Shown: positions 7,972 to 16,407, counted from the first letter of the stretch. The stretch is DNA of 64,000 bases from Knufia peltigerae (GCA_030247855.1 JAPDRN010000104.1:1-64000), one strand, 5' to 3'. Translations and numbers: made by a program. Notes: a model not told the origin generated them from the letters alone.

Positions 7972-10128
7972 ATGTCGCGTACCGTAGTCCTGGCCGCCGC
8001 CATCAGCCTGGCGCTGGCGGCCTGTTCCGGCAAGGAGTCCACCCCCGTGTCCGAAGCCCAGAATGCACCGGCCCAGCAGCCGGCCGAAGCCTCCACCAAC
8101 CCGCTGCTGACCGCCAGCAGCCTGCCGTTCCAGGCACCGCCGTTCGACAAGATCAAGGACAGCGATTACCTGCCGGCCTTCGAAGAAGGCATGCGCCTGC
8201 ATCTGGCCGACGTGCGCAAGATCGCCGACAGCGCCGAACCGGCCACCTTCGACAACACCATCGTGGCGATGGAGCGCAGCGGCGAGACCCTGACCCGCGT
8301 GTCGCGCATCTTCTTCGGCCTGGTCCAGGCCGATACCAACGATGCCCGCCAGAAGATCCAGGAAGAAGTGGCGCCGAAGCTGGCCGCGCACCAGGACGAG
8401 ATCAACCTCGATCCGAAGCTGTTCGCGCGCGTGAAGTCGCTGTACGACCAGCGCGAGACGCTGGGCCTGGATCCGGTGCAGAAGCGCCTGGTCGAGCATT
8501 ACTACGACGGCCTGGTGCGCTCGGGCGCACAGCTGTCCGACGCCGACAAGGCGAGCCTGCGCAAGCTCAACGTGGAAGAAACCACGCTGTCCACCCAGTT
8601 CCACACCCGTCTGGTGGCGGCAACCGCCGCTGCCGCGGTGGTGGTGGACGACAAGGCCAAGCTGGCCGGCCTGGACGAGGGCGCGGTCAACAATGCCGCT
8701 GCCGCCGCCAAGGACCGCAAGCTGGATGGCAAGTTCCTGCTGCCGCTGCAGAACACCACCCAGCAGCCGGTGCTCGGTTCGCTGACCGACCGCGACCAGC
8801 GCGCCGCCGTGCTGAAGGCTTCGGAAACCCGCGCCGAGCGCGGCGATGCCAATGACACCCGGCAGACCGTGCAGCGCCTGGCCCAGCTGCGTGCGCAGAA
8901 GGCCAAGCTGCTCGGCTTTGACACCTTCGCCGACTACCAGCTGGGCGACCAGATGGCCAAGACCCCGGCCGCCGCACTCAAGCTGCTGACCGACACCGTG
9001 CCTGCCGCCACCGCCAAGGCGCGTGCCGAAGCCGGCGAGATCCAGAAGGTGATCGACGCCCAGAAGGGTGGTTTCCAGGTAGCCGCCTCGGATTGGGACT
9101 TCTACGCCGAGCAGGTGCGCAAGGCCAAGTACGATCTGGACGAGTCGCAGATCAAGCCGTATTTCGAGCTGGACAACGTGCTGCAGAACGGCGTCTTCTA
9201 CGCCGCCACCCAGCTGTACGGCATCACCTTCAAGCCGCGCACCGACATTCCGACCTACAACCCGGACATGAAGGTGTACGAAGTGTTCGACAAGGACGGC
9301 ACTTCGCTGGCCCTGTTCTACACCGACTACTTCAAGCGTGACAGCAAGTCCGGCGGCGCCTGGATGGACGTGTTCGTCGAACAGGACGGCCTGACCGGTG
9401 CCAAGCCGGTGGTCTACAACGTCTGCAACTTCACCAAGCCGGCCGCTGGCCAGCCTGCGCTGATCAGCTTCGACGACGTCACCACCATGTTCCATGAGTT
9501 CGGTCATGCATTGCACGGCATGTTCTCGAACGTGAAGTATCCGTCGATTGCCGGCACCGCCACCTCGCGCGATTTCGTCGAGTTCCCGTCGCAGTTCAAC
9601 GAGCACTGGGCGCTGGACCCGAAGGTGTTTGCCAACTACGCCAAGCACTACAAGACCGGCGAAGCGATGCCGCAGGAACTGGTCGACAAGATCCTCAAGG
9701 CACGCAGCTTCAACCAGGGCTATGCGACCACCGAGTACCTGTCGGCCGCACTGCTCGACCTGGCCTGGCACACGCAGAAGGCCGATGCCCCGCTGCAGGA
9801 TGTCGGCGCCTTCGAAGCCAGCGCGCTGAAGAAGTTCAAGGTCGACCTGCCGCAGGTGCCGCCGCGTTACCGCACCACCTACTTCGACCACATCTGGGGT
9901 GGCGGTTACTCGGCCGGCTACTACGCCTACTTCTGGGCGGAAGTGCTGGACCATGACGCCTACCAGTGGTTCACCGAACACGGTGGCCTGACCGCCGCCA
10001 ACGGCCAGGAATTCCGCGACAAGATCCTCTCGCGCGGCAACAGCGTGGAGCTGTCGACCCTGTACCGCGATTTCCGCGGCAAGGATCCGTCGGTGGAACC
10101 GCTGTTGAAGTTCCGCGGCCTGAAGTAA
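7972..10128 (+). CDS. dcp: M3 family zinc metallopeptidase lipoprotein, Dcp-like
   Basis: A peptidyl-dipeptidase/oligopeptidase of family M3. The 718-residue product starts at ATG 7972 behind AAGGAG (7958-7963). It has a lipoprotein signal ending SLALAACSG (lipidated Cys near residue 18), so it is probably anchored in the periplasm, unlike cytoplasmic E. coli Dcp. The zinc site is HEFGH (His508, Glu509, His512), with the third ligand expected in the following EFPSQFNEHW stretch. The C-terminal HIWGGGYSAGYYAYFWAEV block is typical of Dcp/OpdA. A Rho-independent terminator follows directly. Confidence 0.93.
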   Translation: MSRTVVLAAAISLALAACSGKESTPVSEAQNAPAQQPAEASTNPLLTASSLPFQAPPFDKIKDSDYLPAFEEGMRLHLADVRKIADSAEPATFDNTIVAMERSGETLTRVSRIFFGLVQADTNDARQKIQEEVAPKLAAHQDEINLDPKLFARVKSLYDQRETLGLDPVQKRLVEHYYDGLVRSGAQLSDADKASLRKLNVEETTLSTQFHTRLVAATAAAAVVVDDKAKLAGLDEGAVNNAAAAAKDRKLDGKFLLPLQNTTQQPVLGSLTDRDQRAAVLKASETRAERGDANDTRQTVQRLAQLRAQKAKLLGFDTFADYQLGDQMAKTPAAALKLLTDTVPAATAKARAEAGEIQKVIDAQKGGFQVAASDWDFYAEQVRKAKYDLDESQIKPYFELDNVLQNGVFYAATQLYGITFKPRTDIPTYNPDMKVYEVFDKDGTSLALFYTDYFKRDSKSGGAWMDVFVEQDGLTGAKPVVYNVCNFTKPAAGQPALISFDDVTTMFHEFGHALHGMFSNVKYPSIAGTATSRDFVEFPSQFNEHWALDPKVFANYAKHYKTGEAMPQELVDKILKARSFNQGYATTEYLSAALLDLAWHTQKADAPLQDVGAFEASALKKFKVDLPQVPPRYRTTYFDHIWGGGYSAGYYAYFWAEVLDHDAYQWFTEHGGLTAANGQEFRDKILSRGNSVELSTLYRDFRGKDPSVEPLLKFRGLK

Positions 10129-10151
10129 GCGCGGCCTGAAGTACGAAAGAA

Positions 10152-10179
10152 AAAACGGCGGGGGCAACCCCGCCGTTTT
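10152..10179. terminator. Rho-independent terminator after the M3 peptidase
   Basis: Perfect 12-bp stem AAAACGGCGGGG (10152-10163) and its complement (10168-10179) with a 4-base GCAA loop, then a T-rich run. A-rich and T-rich flanks would let it work on both strands. Confidence 0.9.
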
Positions 10180-10219
10180 CTTTTGCGTCGATGCCATCGA
10201 CAGATTCCGCAGTTTGTCG

Positions 10220-10275
10220 CTCATCCACGCATGGCGTGGATCCATGTGTCGACCAAGGTCGACACCTACCAAGAG
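10220..10275. repeat. Dispersed 'ATCCACGCATGG' repeat (copy 2)
   Basis: ATCCACGCATGGCGTGGATC palindrome, then GTGTCGACCAAGGTCGACAC and CTACCAAGAGCAG. Near-identical to copies at 2035, 14741 and 51948. Confidence 0.82.
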
Positions 10276-10316
10276 CAGACCATGCCATTCCGACAGTTCG
10301 CGAAAATCTGTCGAAG

Positions 10317-10417
10317 GCGGGGTGGGTCCGGTTGCGGGGGCGTGAGCGCCATGGATGGCGCGACCGAGCTTACAGGGACGTACTTGCAGCGTCCCCCGCA
10401 ACCGGATCCACCCCGCC
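10317..10417. repeat. Long hairpin element (copy 2)
   Basis: Arms 10317-10341 and about 10393-10417 pair over 25 bp with one G-T type mismatch. The core carries GAGCGCCATGGATGGCGC and CGAGCTTACAGGGACG. Arm sequence is unrelated to copies 1 and 3, but the layout is the same. Confidence 0.78.
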
Positions 10418-10454
10418 ATCCCACGGAAATCCAGCCTCTGCTGTTGCTGTTGAG

Positions 10455-10480
10455 GTTGCCGGCCAGCGGCCGGCACTACC
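10455..10480. repeat. Single GTAG arm
   Basis: One right-hand arm (GTTGCCGGCCAGCGGCCGGC then ACTACC) without a matching left arm. Confidence 0.75.
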
Positions 10481-10503
10481 GGGTGCCGGCCGCAGCCCGG
10501 CCA

Positions 10504-10950
10504 TCACGTCCCTACATGCACCCGGTTCGCCTGCTCGGCCAACCCCAGGTGATCCAGCGCGATATCCAGCGCCAGCACATAGCTCTGCGCGCCGTATCCG
10601 GCCGCGATCCCCAATCGCTGACCCACACCCGCCGGCAGGCACGGCTCGGCCACCGCGCCGTCGTCATGCACCTCCACGTACGCGTTGTGCAGGTAGGGCA
10701 GCAGCCGCTGCAGGCGCAGGCTGTCGGCACACGCGCCCGGATCCAGCAGCGTCACCTCGCCACGGCTGTGGTCGGCCACGCGCAGCGCGTCCAGCAGTTC
10801 CTGTTCCGAACCGCAGGCGCGGATTGCCACGCTGGTACCTGCATCGATCGCACGGTGCACCAGTGATTTCAGTACCGGCGCCGGCAGCGGCGCGGCGGTG
10901 CGGATCAACGCGCCAGCCGCTTCCGGGCCACGGATGATGAAGATCGACAT
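10504..10950 (-). CDS. Type II 3-dehydroquinase (AroQ)-like protein, degenerate
   Basis: A 148-residue protein of AroQ length and layout. The N-terminal strand MSIFIIRGPE matches the 'ILVINGPN' position. TLLDPGACADS matches 'IINPGAYTH'. AYVEVHDDG matches 'PFIEVHLSN' (His95 kept). GIAAGYGAQSYVLALDIAL matches the C-terminal 'GLGAHGYELAL'. However, the conserved Asn of the active site is Asp70, and the N-terminal RxxxYG lid with catalytic Tyr/Arg is missing, so dehydroquinase activity is unlikely. It lies 3 bases downstream of a second, more diverged gene of the same kind. The assignment is by eye and moderate. Confidence 0.55.
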   Translation of the reverse strand: MSIFIIRGPEAAGALIRTAAPLPAPVLKSLVHRAIDAGTSVAIRACGSEQELLDALRVADHSRGEVTLLDPGACADSLRLQRLLPYLHNAYVEVHDDGAVAEPCLPAGVGQRLGIAAGYGAQSYVLALDIALDHLGLAEQANRVHVGT

Positions 10951-10953
10951 GGC

Positions 10954-11355
10954 TCAGCCCTCCCGTGCCAGGCGACGGCTGACGATGGCCAATGACAGCG
11001 GATAGCCCGCCTGCTGGCTGCGTTGGTCGACCACCACGGCAGCCGGGCCGTGCTGCAGGCGCAGGCGTGCTTCCAGGCCGGGCTGATGCGGCGACTGCAG
11101 TTCGATGTACTCCGCCGGCAGACCGTCCAGCGCCGCCTGCAGCGCACCGCCCTCGGCGCACCATTGCGCTTCGTCGGCGACGCCGACATCAAGCAGCACC
11201 CAGTCCGCGCTGCGCGCCTGCGGCTGGCACAGGCACTGGCGCACATCGGCCAGGCTGGCGCAGTCGGTGCACAGCACCGGATGGCCGGACAACTCGGCCG
11301 GCAGCAGCGGACGCGGCACCGACGGCGACGCATGCCGGATCACCAGGAGGGTCAT
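10954..11355 (-). CDS. Second AroQ-like degenerate protein
   Basis: A 133-residue protein starting at ATG 11355 (TGACCCTCCTGG follows GTAT upstream; no strong ribosome site). It resembles its downstream neighbour: MTLLVIRHASP at the N terminus, DWVLLDVG where AroQ has the NPGA strand, AEYIELQSPH where AroQ has PFIEVH, and a C-terminal AGYPLSLAIV. The catalytic His of EVH is Gln87 and no lid is visible. This looks like a non-catalytic paralogue forming a pair with 10504-10950. A function cannot be named. Confidence 0.5.
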   Translation of the reverse strand: MTLLVIRHASPSVPRPLLPAELSGHPVLCTDCASLADVRQCLCQPQARSADWVLLDVGVADEAQWCAEGGALQAALDGLPAEYIELQSPHQPGLEARLRLQHGPAAVVVDQRSQQAGYPLSLAIVSRRLAREG

Positions 11356-11470
11356 ACAACACCTTGCGCAAAGCGCCCTGCGGCGCGGTAGGCACACGAT
11401 GCGCGTGGTGGCCGTAAAGGTGCGATGCCCCGTGCCGGGCCTGGACGTAAAACCTGCGTAACCCTGCATC

Positions 11471-11546
11471 GGTAGCGCCGGGCCATGCCCGGCGACACGT
11501 CGAAGCGGCCGCGCTGTGCGCTCGCCGGGCACGGCCCGGCGCTACC
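11471..11546. repeat. GTAG palindrome, GCGCCGGGCCATG variant
   Basis: Arms GGTAGCGCCGGGCCATGCCC and CGCCGGGCACGGCCCGGCGC-TACC with a spacer very like that at 6086-6165. It lies between the divergent AroQ-like pair and the signal peptidase gene. Confidence 0.8.
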
Positions 11547-11604
11547 GGGAACCTCTTCGGCCCGGATGTGGTCAGATGCAGCTACCACCCACCCGGAGCC
11601 TGAC

Positions 11605-12231
11605 ATGGATGCTGTAGCCCGCCCCCCGTTTTCGCAGCGCACGCTTGCCTGGCTGAAGAAAGAGGCGTTGCCGCTGCTGGTGATGCTGGGGCTGCTCGCC
11701 GCCGCCCGCGATACCCTCGCCAACCACTACGTCGTGCCAAGCGGCTCGATGCAGCCGACGCTGCAACCGGGCGACCGGGTGGTGGTGGACATGCGTGCCT
11801 ATGGCCTGCGCCTGCCGTTCACCAGCAAGGAACTGCTGGGTACCGGCACGCCGCAGCGTGGTGAGGTGGCCGTGTTCGATTCACCGGCCGACGGCACCCG
11901 CCTGATCAAGCGCGTCGCCGCCGTGGCCGGCGACCACGTGCAACTGCACGATGGTCACCTGAGCATCAACGGCCAGCCGCTGCAGATCGCTGACCTGGCC
12001 GACACCGAAGCCTTCGGTGATCGCCGTGCCAGCCTCGACCTGGACAGGGGCGGTGGCCCGGACATCGTGGATCTGCAGGTGCCCGCCGGCAAGGTGCTGG
12101 TGCTGGGCGACCATCGCGGCAACAGCTTCGATGGCCGCTTCTTCGGCTTCGTCGATGCGGGCAAGATCTACGGCCGTGCGGTGGCGGTCTATTACCGCCG
12201 TGGCGACGGCTTCGAGTGGCAGCGGTTGTAA
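11605..12231 (+). CDS. Signal peptidase I (S26A) paralogue
   Basis: A membrane-anchored serine peptidase that removes signal peptides. The 208-residue product has one N-terminal membrane segment (about residues 20-36), the nucleophile in VVPSGSMQPTL (Ser48) and the general-base Lys in TRLIKRVAAVAGD (Lys102). The box E-like motif LGDHRGNSFDGRFFG follows. It is shorter than LepB of E. coli (one membrane segment, not two), and it stands alone rather than in the lepA-lepB-rnc operon. It is therefore probably a second signal peptidase, possibly for a restricted set of substrates. Confidence 0.88.
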   Translation: MDAVARPPFSQRTLAWLKKEALPLLVMLGLLAAARDTLANHYVVPSGSMQPTLQPGDRVVVDMRAYGLRLPFTSKELLGTGTPQRGEVAVFDSPADGTRLIKRVAAVAGDHVQLHDGHLSINGQPLQIADLADTEAFGDRRASLDLDRGGGPDIVDLQVPAGKVLVLGDHRGNSFDGRFFGFVDAGKIYGRAVAVYYRRGDGFEWQRL

Positions 12232-12259
12232 GCTGAATCGATATGCCAGAAGTATCAAT

Positions 12260-12273
12260 CCTGACCTATCAGG
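12260..12273. promoter_or_regulatory. Operator-like palindrome before the MFS gene
   Basis: CCTGA-CCTA-TCAGG, 5-bp perfect arms, 80 bases upstream of the MFS start in an otherwise repeat-free gap. It may be a regulator site, but no binding protein can be assigned from the window. Confidence 0.35.
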
Positions 12274-12352
12274 TTATGGATCGACTGGATGGACGGGCCT
12301 AGTCTGACGCCCGTCCCCTCCATTCCGGCCGCCCCCACGGCCCACCGCCCCC

Positions 12353-13609
12353 ATGACTGGCGAAACTCCGGCGGCCCTCGTCGACCGTCCCCGTACTGAC
12401 CACGCTCCCGCCGACACCCGCATCCAGCAGGGAACGCCGGCCTTCCGCCGCACCGCGCTGGCACTGTTCCTGGCCGGCTTTTCGACCTTCGGCCTGCTGT
12501 ATACGGTGCAGCCGCTGCTGCCCGAGTTCAGCCGCCACTTCGGCGTGTCCGCTGCGGGCAGTGCGATGTCGCTGTCGCTGACCACCGGCACCCTGGCAGT
12601 GGCCATGCTGCTGGCGGGCCTGCTGTCCGATGCGGTTGGCCGGCGCCCGCTGATGATCGTTGCGTTGCTGGCCTCGGCCACGTTGTCGCTGTGCACCGCG
12701 CTGGTCGACGACTGGACCACCCTGCTGGTGCTGCGCACCCTGCTGGGGCTGGCGCTGAGCGGGGTACCTGCGGTGGCGATGACCTACCTGGTGGAGGAAA
12801 TGGACAGCCGCGCGCTGGGCCTGGCGATGGGCCTGTACATCGGCGGCAATGCCATCGGTGGCATGAGCGGGCGCCTGCTGGCCGGCATCATCGCCGACCA
12901 TTGGGGCTGGCGCTGGGGCATCGGCGTGGTCTCGATCATCGCCGTGGCCAGCACCGTGCTGCTGTGGCTGCAGCTACCGCCGTCGCGCCACTTCCAGCCC
13001 AGCCGCAGTGGCCTGCGCCAGTTGCCCGCGCGCTGGCGCACGCTGTTCGCCGACCCAGGCCTGCCGTGGTTGTTCGCTACTTCGTTCGTGCTGATGGGCG
13101 TGTTCGTCACCCTCTACAACTACCTCGGCTACCATCTGCTGGCGCCGCCGTACCACCTCAGCCAGACCGTGGTCGGGTTGATTTTCAGCGTGTACCTCGT
13201 CGGCACCTTCAGTTCGGCGTGGATGGGCCAGCAGGCCACGCGCCATGGGCGCGGTCGCATCCTGTCGATCTCCTTCGGCCTGATCGCCGCCGGCATCGTG
13301 CTGCTGGCGATGTCGTGGCTGTCGGCGATGGCAGTGGGCATCGCGCTGGTGACGTTCGGTTTCTTCGGTGGCCATTCGGTGGCCAGCAGCTGGGTCGGCA
13401 GCCGTGCTGGTTCGATGCGTGCGGAAGCGTCGGCACTGTACCTGTTCGCCTATTACCTGGGTTCCAGCGTGCTGGGCGGCGTAGGCGGCCTGGCCTATGC
13501 CGCATGGGACTGGCTGGGCGTGTGCGCGTTCGCCGCGCTGCTGACCGTGATCGGCGGTGGCATCGTCTGGGCGCTGCAGCAGCGCGCGCCGCAGCCGGTG
13601 ACCGCCTGA
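12353..13609 (+). CDS. MFS transporter, YnfM-like
   Basis: A 418-residue 12-helix major facilitator with a ~33-residue hydrophilic N-terminal extension. The loop between helices 2 and 3 carries SDAVGRRPLMIVALL (GxLaDrxGrR motif). LLGLALSGVPAVAMTYLVEE and GGNAIGGMSGRLLAGIIADH are typical of the E. coli YnfM/arabinose-efflux subgroup. It is likely a drug or sugar efflux pump in the inner membrane. It converges with a LysR gene at 13796-14704; in other genomes YnfM-like genes often neighbour a LysR regulator, so that gene may control it. Confidence 0.85.
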   Translation: MTGETPAALVDRPRTDHAPADTRIQQGTPAFRRTALALFLAGFSTFGLLYTVQPLLPEFSRHFGVSAAGSAMSLSLTTGTLAVAMLLAGLLSDAVGRRPLMIVALLASATLSLCTALVDDWTTLLVLRTLLGLALSGVPAVAMTYLVEEMDSRALGLAMGLYIGGNAIGGMSGRLLAGIIADHWGWRWGIGVVSIIAVASTVLLWLQLPPSRHFQPSRSGLRQLPARWRTLFADPGLPWLFATSFVLMGVFVTLYNYLGYHLLAPPYHLSQTVVGLIFSVYLVGTFSSAWMGQQATRHGRGRILSISFGLIAAGIVLLAMSWLSAMAVGIALVTFGFFGGHSVASSWVGSRAGSMRAEASALYLFAYYLGSSVLGGVGGLAYAAWDWLGVCAFAALLTVIGGGIVWALQQRAPQPVTA

Positions 13610-13622
13610 GTTCCTGCAGAAG

Positions 13623-13781
13623 GGTAGTGCCGGCCGCTGGCTGGCAAGCTTGTGACCTGCGCAACCATCGTGCAGTTGCCGACCAGCGGCCGGCACTACC
13701 GGATCCGACCCGGCGTTGCCGCGGTAGATGCCGACCTTGGTCGGCGTTGTGCCCTTGGGCCAACCAAGGTTGGCCACTACC
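13623..13781. repeat. GTAG palindrome followed by a second hairpin
   Basis: 13623-13700 is a full GTAG palindrome with one altered left arm (GGCCGCTGGCTGGC). 13722-13781 adds a hairpin made of GTAGATGCCGACCTTGGTCGG and GGCCAACCAAGGTTGGCCAC. They fill the gap between the convergent MFS and LysR genes. Confidence 0.75.
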
Positions 13782-13795
13782 GGGTGCGATGCAGC

Positions 13796-14704
13796 TCACT
13801 CTTCGGCAAACGCCTCGCGCAGCAGCCCGGCGAAATTGCGGATCAACGGGGTCACACCCTCGCGGCGCCACGCCAGCTGCACTTCCGAATGCGCGCCGGC
13901 ATCGGCCAGCGGCACGAAGCGCGCACCTTCCACCCGGATGTGGTCGCACGACGAAGGCAGGATCGCTGCACCCAGTCCCGCAGCAGCCAGGCTGATCAAC
14001 GTCGAAGCCTCACCGGCCTCCTGCACGATGCGTGGAGTGAAGCCCGCCGCCGCGCACAACGCGATCATGTGGTCATGGATGCCTGCCCCGGCGCTGCGGC
14101 GGAACGCCACGAACGGTTCCTGCGCCAGATCCCGCAACGCCAGCGTGCCGCTTTTCGACAGTCGGCGCAGGGCAGGGTGGCCGGCATGCACGATCAACGC
14201 CAGTGGATCGACGAACAGGCTGTGCGCCACCAGCTCGGCCGGCAGCGTGCGCTTGCGGATGATGCCCACGTCCAGGCTGCCATCGAGCAGCGCATCGATC
14301 TGCTGCAGGGTGTTCATCTCGCTCAGCTGCAGCCGCACCTGCGGATACTGCTGGCGGTACTGCAGGATCGAACGCGGAATCTGCGGTGACAACGGCGTGG
14401 CCCGGGTCAGGCCGATACGCAGCTCACCCTGCTCGCCACGCTGCGCGCGCTGCACTTCATCCACCGCAGATTCCACCTGCTGCACGATGCCGCGCGCACG
14501 TTCCTGCAGCAGTTCCCCTGCAGCCGTCAGCTGCACACGCCGATGGCTGCGCACGAACAGACGCGCACCGATCAGTTCCTCCAGCTGCCGGATCTGCTGG
14601 CTGAGCGGCGGCTGCGACATCCCCAACCGCTCGGCCGCCTGGCCGAAGTGCAGGGTATCGGCAACGGCAAGGAAGTAGCGCAGGTGGCGAAGTTCGATGG
14701 ACAT
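13796..14704 (-). CDS. LysR-family transcriptional regulator (BenM/CatM-like)
   Basis: A 302-residue LysR protein. The N-terminal winged helix-turn-helix reads LRHLRYFLAVADTLHFGQAA then LGMSQPPLSQQIRQLEELIG (about residues 5-58). The effector domain is periplasmic-binding-like (about 90-295). The LHF-xxAAE-LxxSQPPLSQQI pattern is typical of the BenM/CatR subgroup, which responds to aromatic or hydrophobic acids. It converges with the YnfM-like MFS gene, which is the natural candidate target. Confidence 0.88.
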   Translation of the reverse strand: MSIELRHLRYFLAVADTLHFGQAAERLGMSQPPLSQQIRQLEELIGARLFVRSHRRVQLTAAGELLQERARGIVQQVESAVDEVQRAQRGEQGELRIGLTRATPLSPQIPRSILQYRQQYPQVRLQLSEMNTLQQIDALLDGSLDVGIIRKRTLPAELVAHSLFVDPLALIVHAGHPALRRLSKSGTLALRDLAQEPFVAFRRSAGAGIHDHMIALCAAAGFTPRIVQEAGEASTLISLAAAGLGAAILPSSCDHIRVEGARFVPLADAGAHSEVQLAWRREGVTPLIRNFAGLLREAFAEE

Positions 14705-14740
14705 GGATGCAGTCTATCCAGCCCGACCCCACGAGTCCCC

Positions 14741-14795
14741 ATCCACGCATGGCGTGGATCTACCGTGTCGACCAAGGTCGACACCCACCAACAGC
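14741..14795. repeat. Dispersed 'ATCCACGCATGG' repeat (copy 3)
   Basis: ATCCACGCATGGCGTGGATC, then TACCGTGTCGACCAAGGTCG and ACACCCACCAACAGC. Confidence 0.82.
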
Positions 14796-14834
14796 AAGTC
14801 ATGCTGTTCCGACAGATCGCGGAAATCCGTCAGA

Positions 14835-14938
14835 GGCGGGGCGGTGTGGGTGGGCAGGACCGTTGGCGCCATGGATGGCGCCATCGAGCCCCCAAGGACG
14901 GGTTTACGGCGTGTCCGGCCCACCCACATCGCCCCGCC
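14835..14938. repeat. Long hairpin element (copy 3)
   Basis: 21-bp arms (14835-14855 and 14918-14938) with one wobble position. The core TGGCGCCATGGATGGCGCCA, then GAGCCCCCAAGGACGGGTTT-ACGGCGTG, is almost the same as in copy 1, while the arms differ. It occupies the 307-base gap between the two LysR genes, in which no gene was seen. Confidence 0.8.
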
Positions 14939-15011
14939 ATCCCACGGAATCCCCGCTGTTGCCGTTGCCGTTGATTCGGCAGGTGCAGGGCGCAGCCCTG
15001 CCGGCAAACCC

Positions 15012-15980
15012 TCACCGCTCCGAATGCCCGCTCTGGTCGTAATCGCGCGGACTGAACAACTCCGGCTGGATCAGCTCGACAAACGCCCGCGCCTGCGCCG
15101 ACAACGCCTTGCCGCGGCGCACGATCACCCCATAACTCCGCTCCGGGAACCAGCGCTTCATCGACCGTGCGGCCAACCGTTCGCGGTCGGCATCGTTCAG
15201 GCACAGCGCCGGCACGATGGAAATGCCCATGCCCATCGCCACGTACTGCTTGATCACTTCCCAGCCGCCCACTTCCAGCGCAACGGTGTAGGCGATGCGG
15301 TGGCGCTGGAACACCTGGTCCACCAACCGGTAAGTGATCTGCCGCTTCGGCGGCAGCACCAGCGGGTAACGGGCGATGTCGGCCAGTTCCAACTCGCCAC
15401 CGCTGGCCAGTGGATGGTCATGCGGGGCGATCAGCACCTGCTCGAAACGGTAGGCCGGGGCGTAGCTGAGGTCGGCCGGCACATCGGTCATCGAGCCGAT
15501 TGCCAGGTCGGCGGCATCCTCGCGCAGCAGGTCGGTGCCGTCGGCGCTGATGGCGTTGTGCAGGGTCAGGCGCACGTCGGGGTAATGCTGGCGGAAGCGT
15601 TCGACGATCTTCGGCAGCAGGTACAGGATGGTGGAGCTGTTGGCGGCGATGTTCAGCTCGCCCGCGTCCAGCCCACGCACCTTGTCGCGGAAGCGCGCTT
15701 CCAGGCCGTCCAGGCTCTCCACCAGCGGTTGCGCCATTTCATACAGCAGCTGGCCCTCGCGGCTGGGCACCAGGCGCCGGCCGCTGCGCTCGAACAGCGG
15801 TACCCCCAGCTCACGCTCCAACGCCTGCAACTGCAGGCTGATGGCCGGTTGGCTGACGAAAAGCGCCTCAGCCGCCCGTGAGACCGAGCCCAGCCGCACG
15901 GTCTGACAGAACGCACGCAACGGCTTCAGCCGATCGGATTTGTAGGAAAAACGGGGACTTGGCGAGGCGCGCGTGGTCAT
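15012..15980 (-). CDS. LysR-family regulator divergent from aceBA
   Basis: A 322-residue LysR protein. The helix-turn-helix is LRAFCQTVRLGSVSRAAEAL then FVSQPAISLQLQALERELG. It is followed by a long effector domain of the CysB-like type (NIAANSSTILYLLPKIVERF, ..HPLASGGELELADIARYPLV). The start is ATG 15980. The frame stays open far upstream through aceBA antisense, but that is not coding. It is transcribed away from aceB across a 108-base shared promoter region with a palindrome, so it very likely controls the glyoxylate bypass genes. The signal is not known from sequence. Confidence 0.9.
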   Translation of the reverse strand: MTTRASPSPRFSYKSDRLKPLRAFCQTVRLGSVSRAAEALFVSQPAISLQLQALERELGVPLFERSGRRLVPSREGQLLYEMAQPLVESLDGLEARFRDKVRGLDAGELNIAANSSTILYLLPKIVERFRQHYPDVRLTLHNAISADGTDLLREDAADLAIGSMTDVPADLSYAPAYRFEQVLIAPHDHPLASGGELELADIARYPLVLPPKRQITYRLVDQVFQRHRIAYTVALEVGGWEVIKQYVAMGMGISIVPALCLNDADRERLAARSMKRWFPERSYGVIVRRGKALSAQARAFVELIQPELFSPRDYDQSGHSER

Positions 15981-16017
15981 GGCGTCACAAGTATTAGCAC
16001 AATTTATGTAAAGCATT

Positions 16018-16033
16018 GCAAAAACTGTTTTGC
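16018..16033. promoter_or_regulatory. Operator-like palindrome in the LysR-aceB promoter region
   Basis: GCAAAA-ACTG-TTTTGC, perfect 6-bp arms, lying 38 bases from the LysR start and 56 bases from the aceB start. AT-rich dyads in such a divergent gap are usual LysR binding sites. The remaining gap is AT-richer than the coding DNA and must contain both promoters. Confidence 0.5.
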
Positions 16034-16088
16034 CAAATACGGGGTCGCAGCCGCACGGTGGAGTCGTTCCCCACGCTGGAGTCCTCCC

Positions 16089-16373
16089 ATGTCCGCCGTC
16101 GCTTCCGCTGTTCCCTCCGCCGCCGCCAAGGCCACGCCGGGCATCGCCCTGGCGACCCAGGTGGCGGGCCAGGCCACCGTGCTGCCGGCGCCGTTGCTGG
16201 CCTTGCTGGTGTCCCTGCACCGGGCAGTGGAACCCGGCCGGCAGGCGCGCCTGCAGGCCCGCCGCGAGCGCCAGGCGTTCTTCGACCAGGGTGGCCTGCC
16301 GGACTTCCGCCAGGACACCACCGCGATCCGCAGCGGTGACTGGACCGTGGCGCCGCTGCCGGCCGCGCTGCAG

Positions 16374-16407
<34 letters not shown>

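Larger units (their letters stand above)
10129..10503. other. Repeat-rich intergenic region
   Basis: No credible gene in these 375 bases. They contain the terminator at 10152-10179, a dispersed repeat (10220-10275), a long hairpin (10317-10417) and a single GTAG arm (10455-10480) at the 3' side of the convergent AroQ-like genes. Confidence 0.7.

Noticed and set aside
7219..10476. A 1085-codon open frame on the minus strand
   Set aside because: Opposite arfB, the acyltransferase and the M3 peptidase, whose protein motifs are clear. The composition is that of a shadow frame.
10504..10950. Functional 3-dehydroquinate dehydratase
   Set aside because: Key active-site residues and the lid are missing, so a shikimate role is not supported.
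14697..15881. A plus-strand open frame over the LysR gene and repeats
   Set aside because: It starts in repeat DNA and runs antisense to a clear LysR gene.
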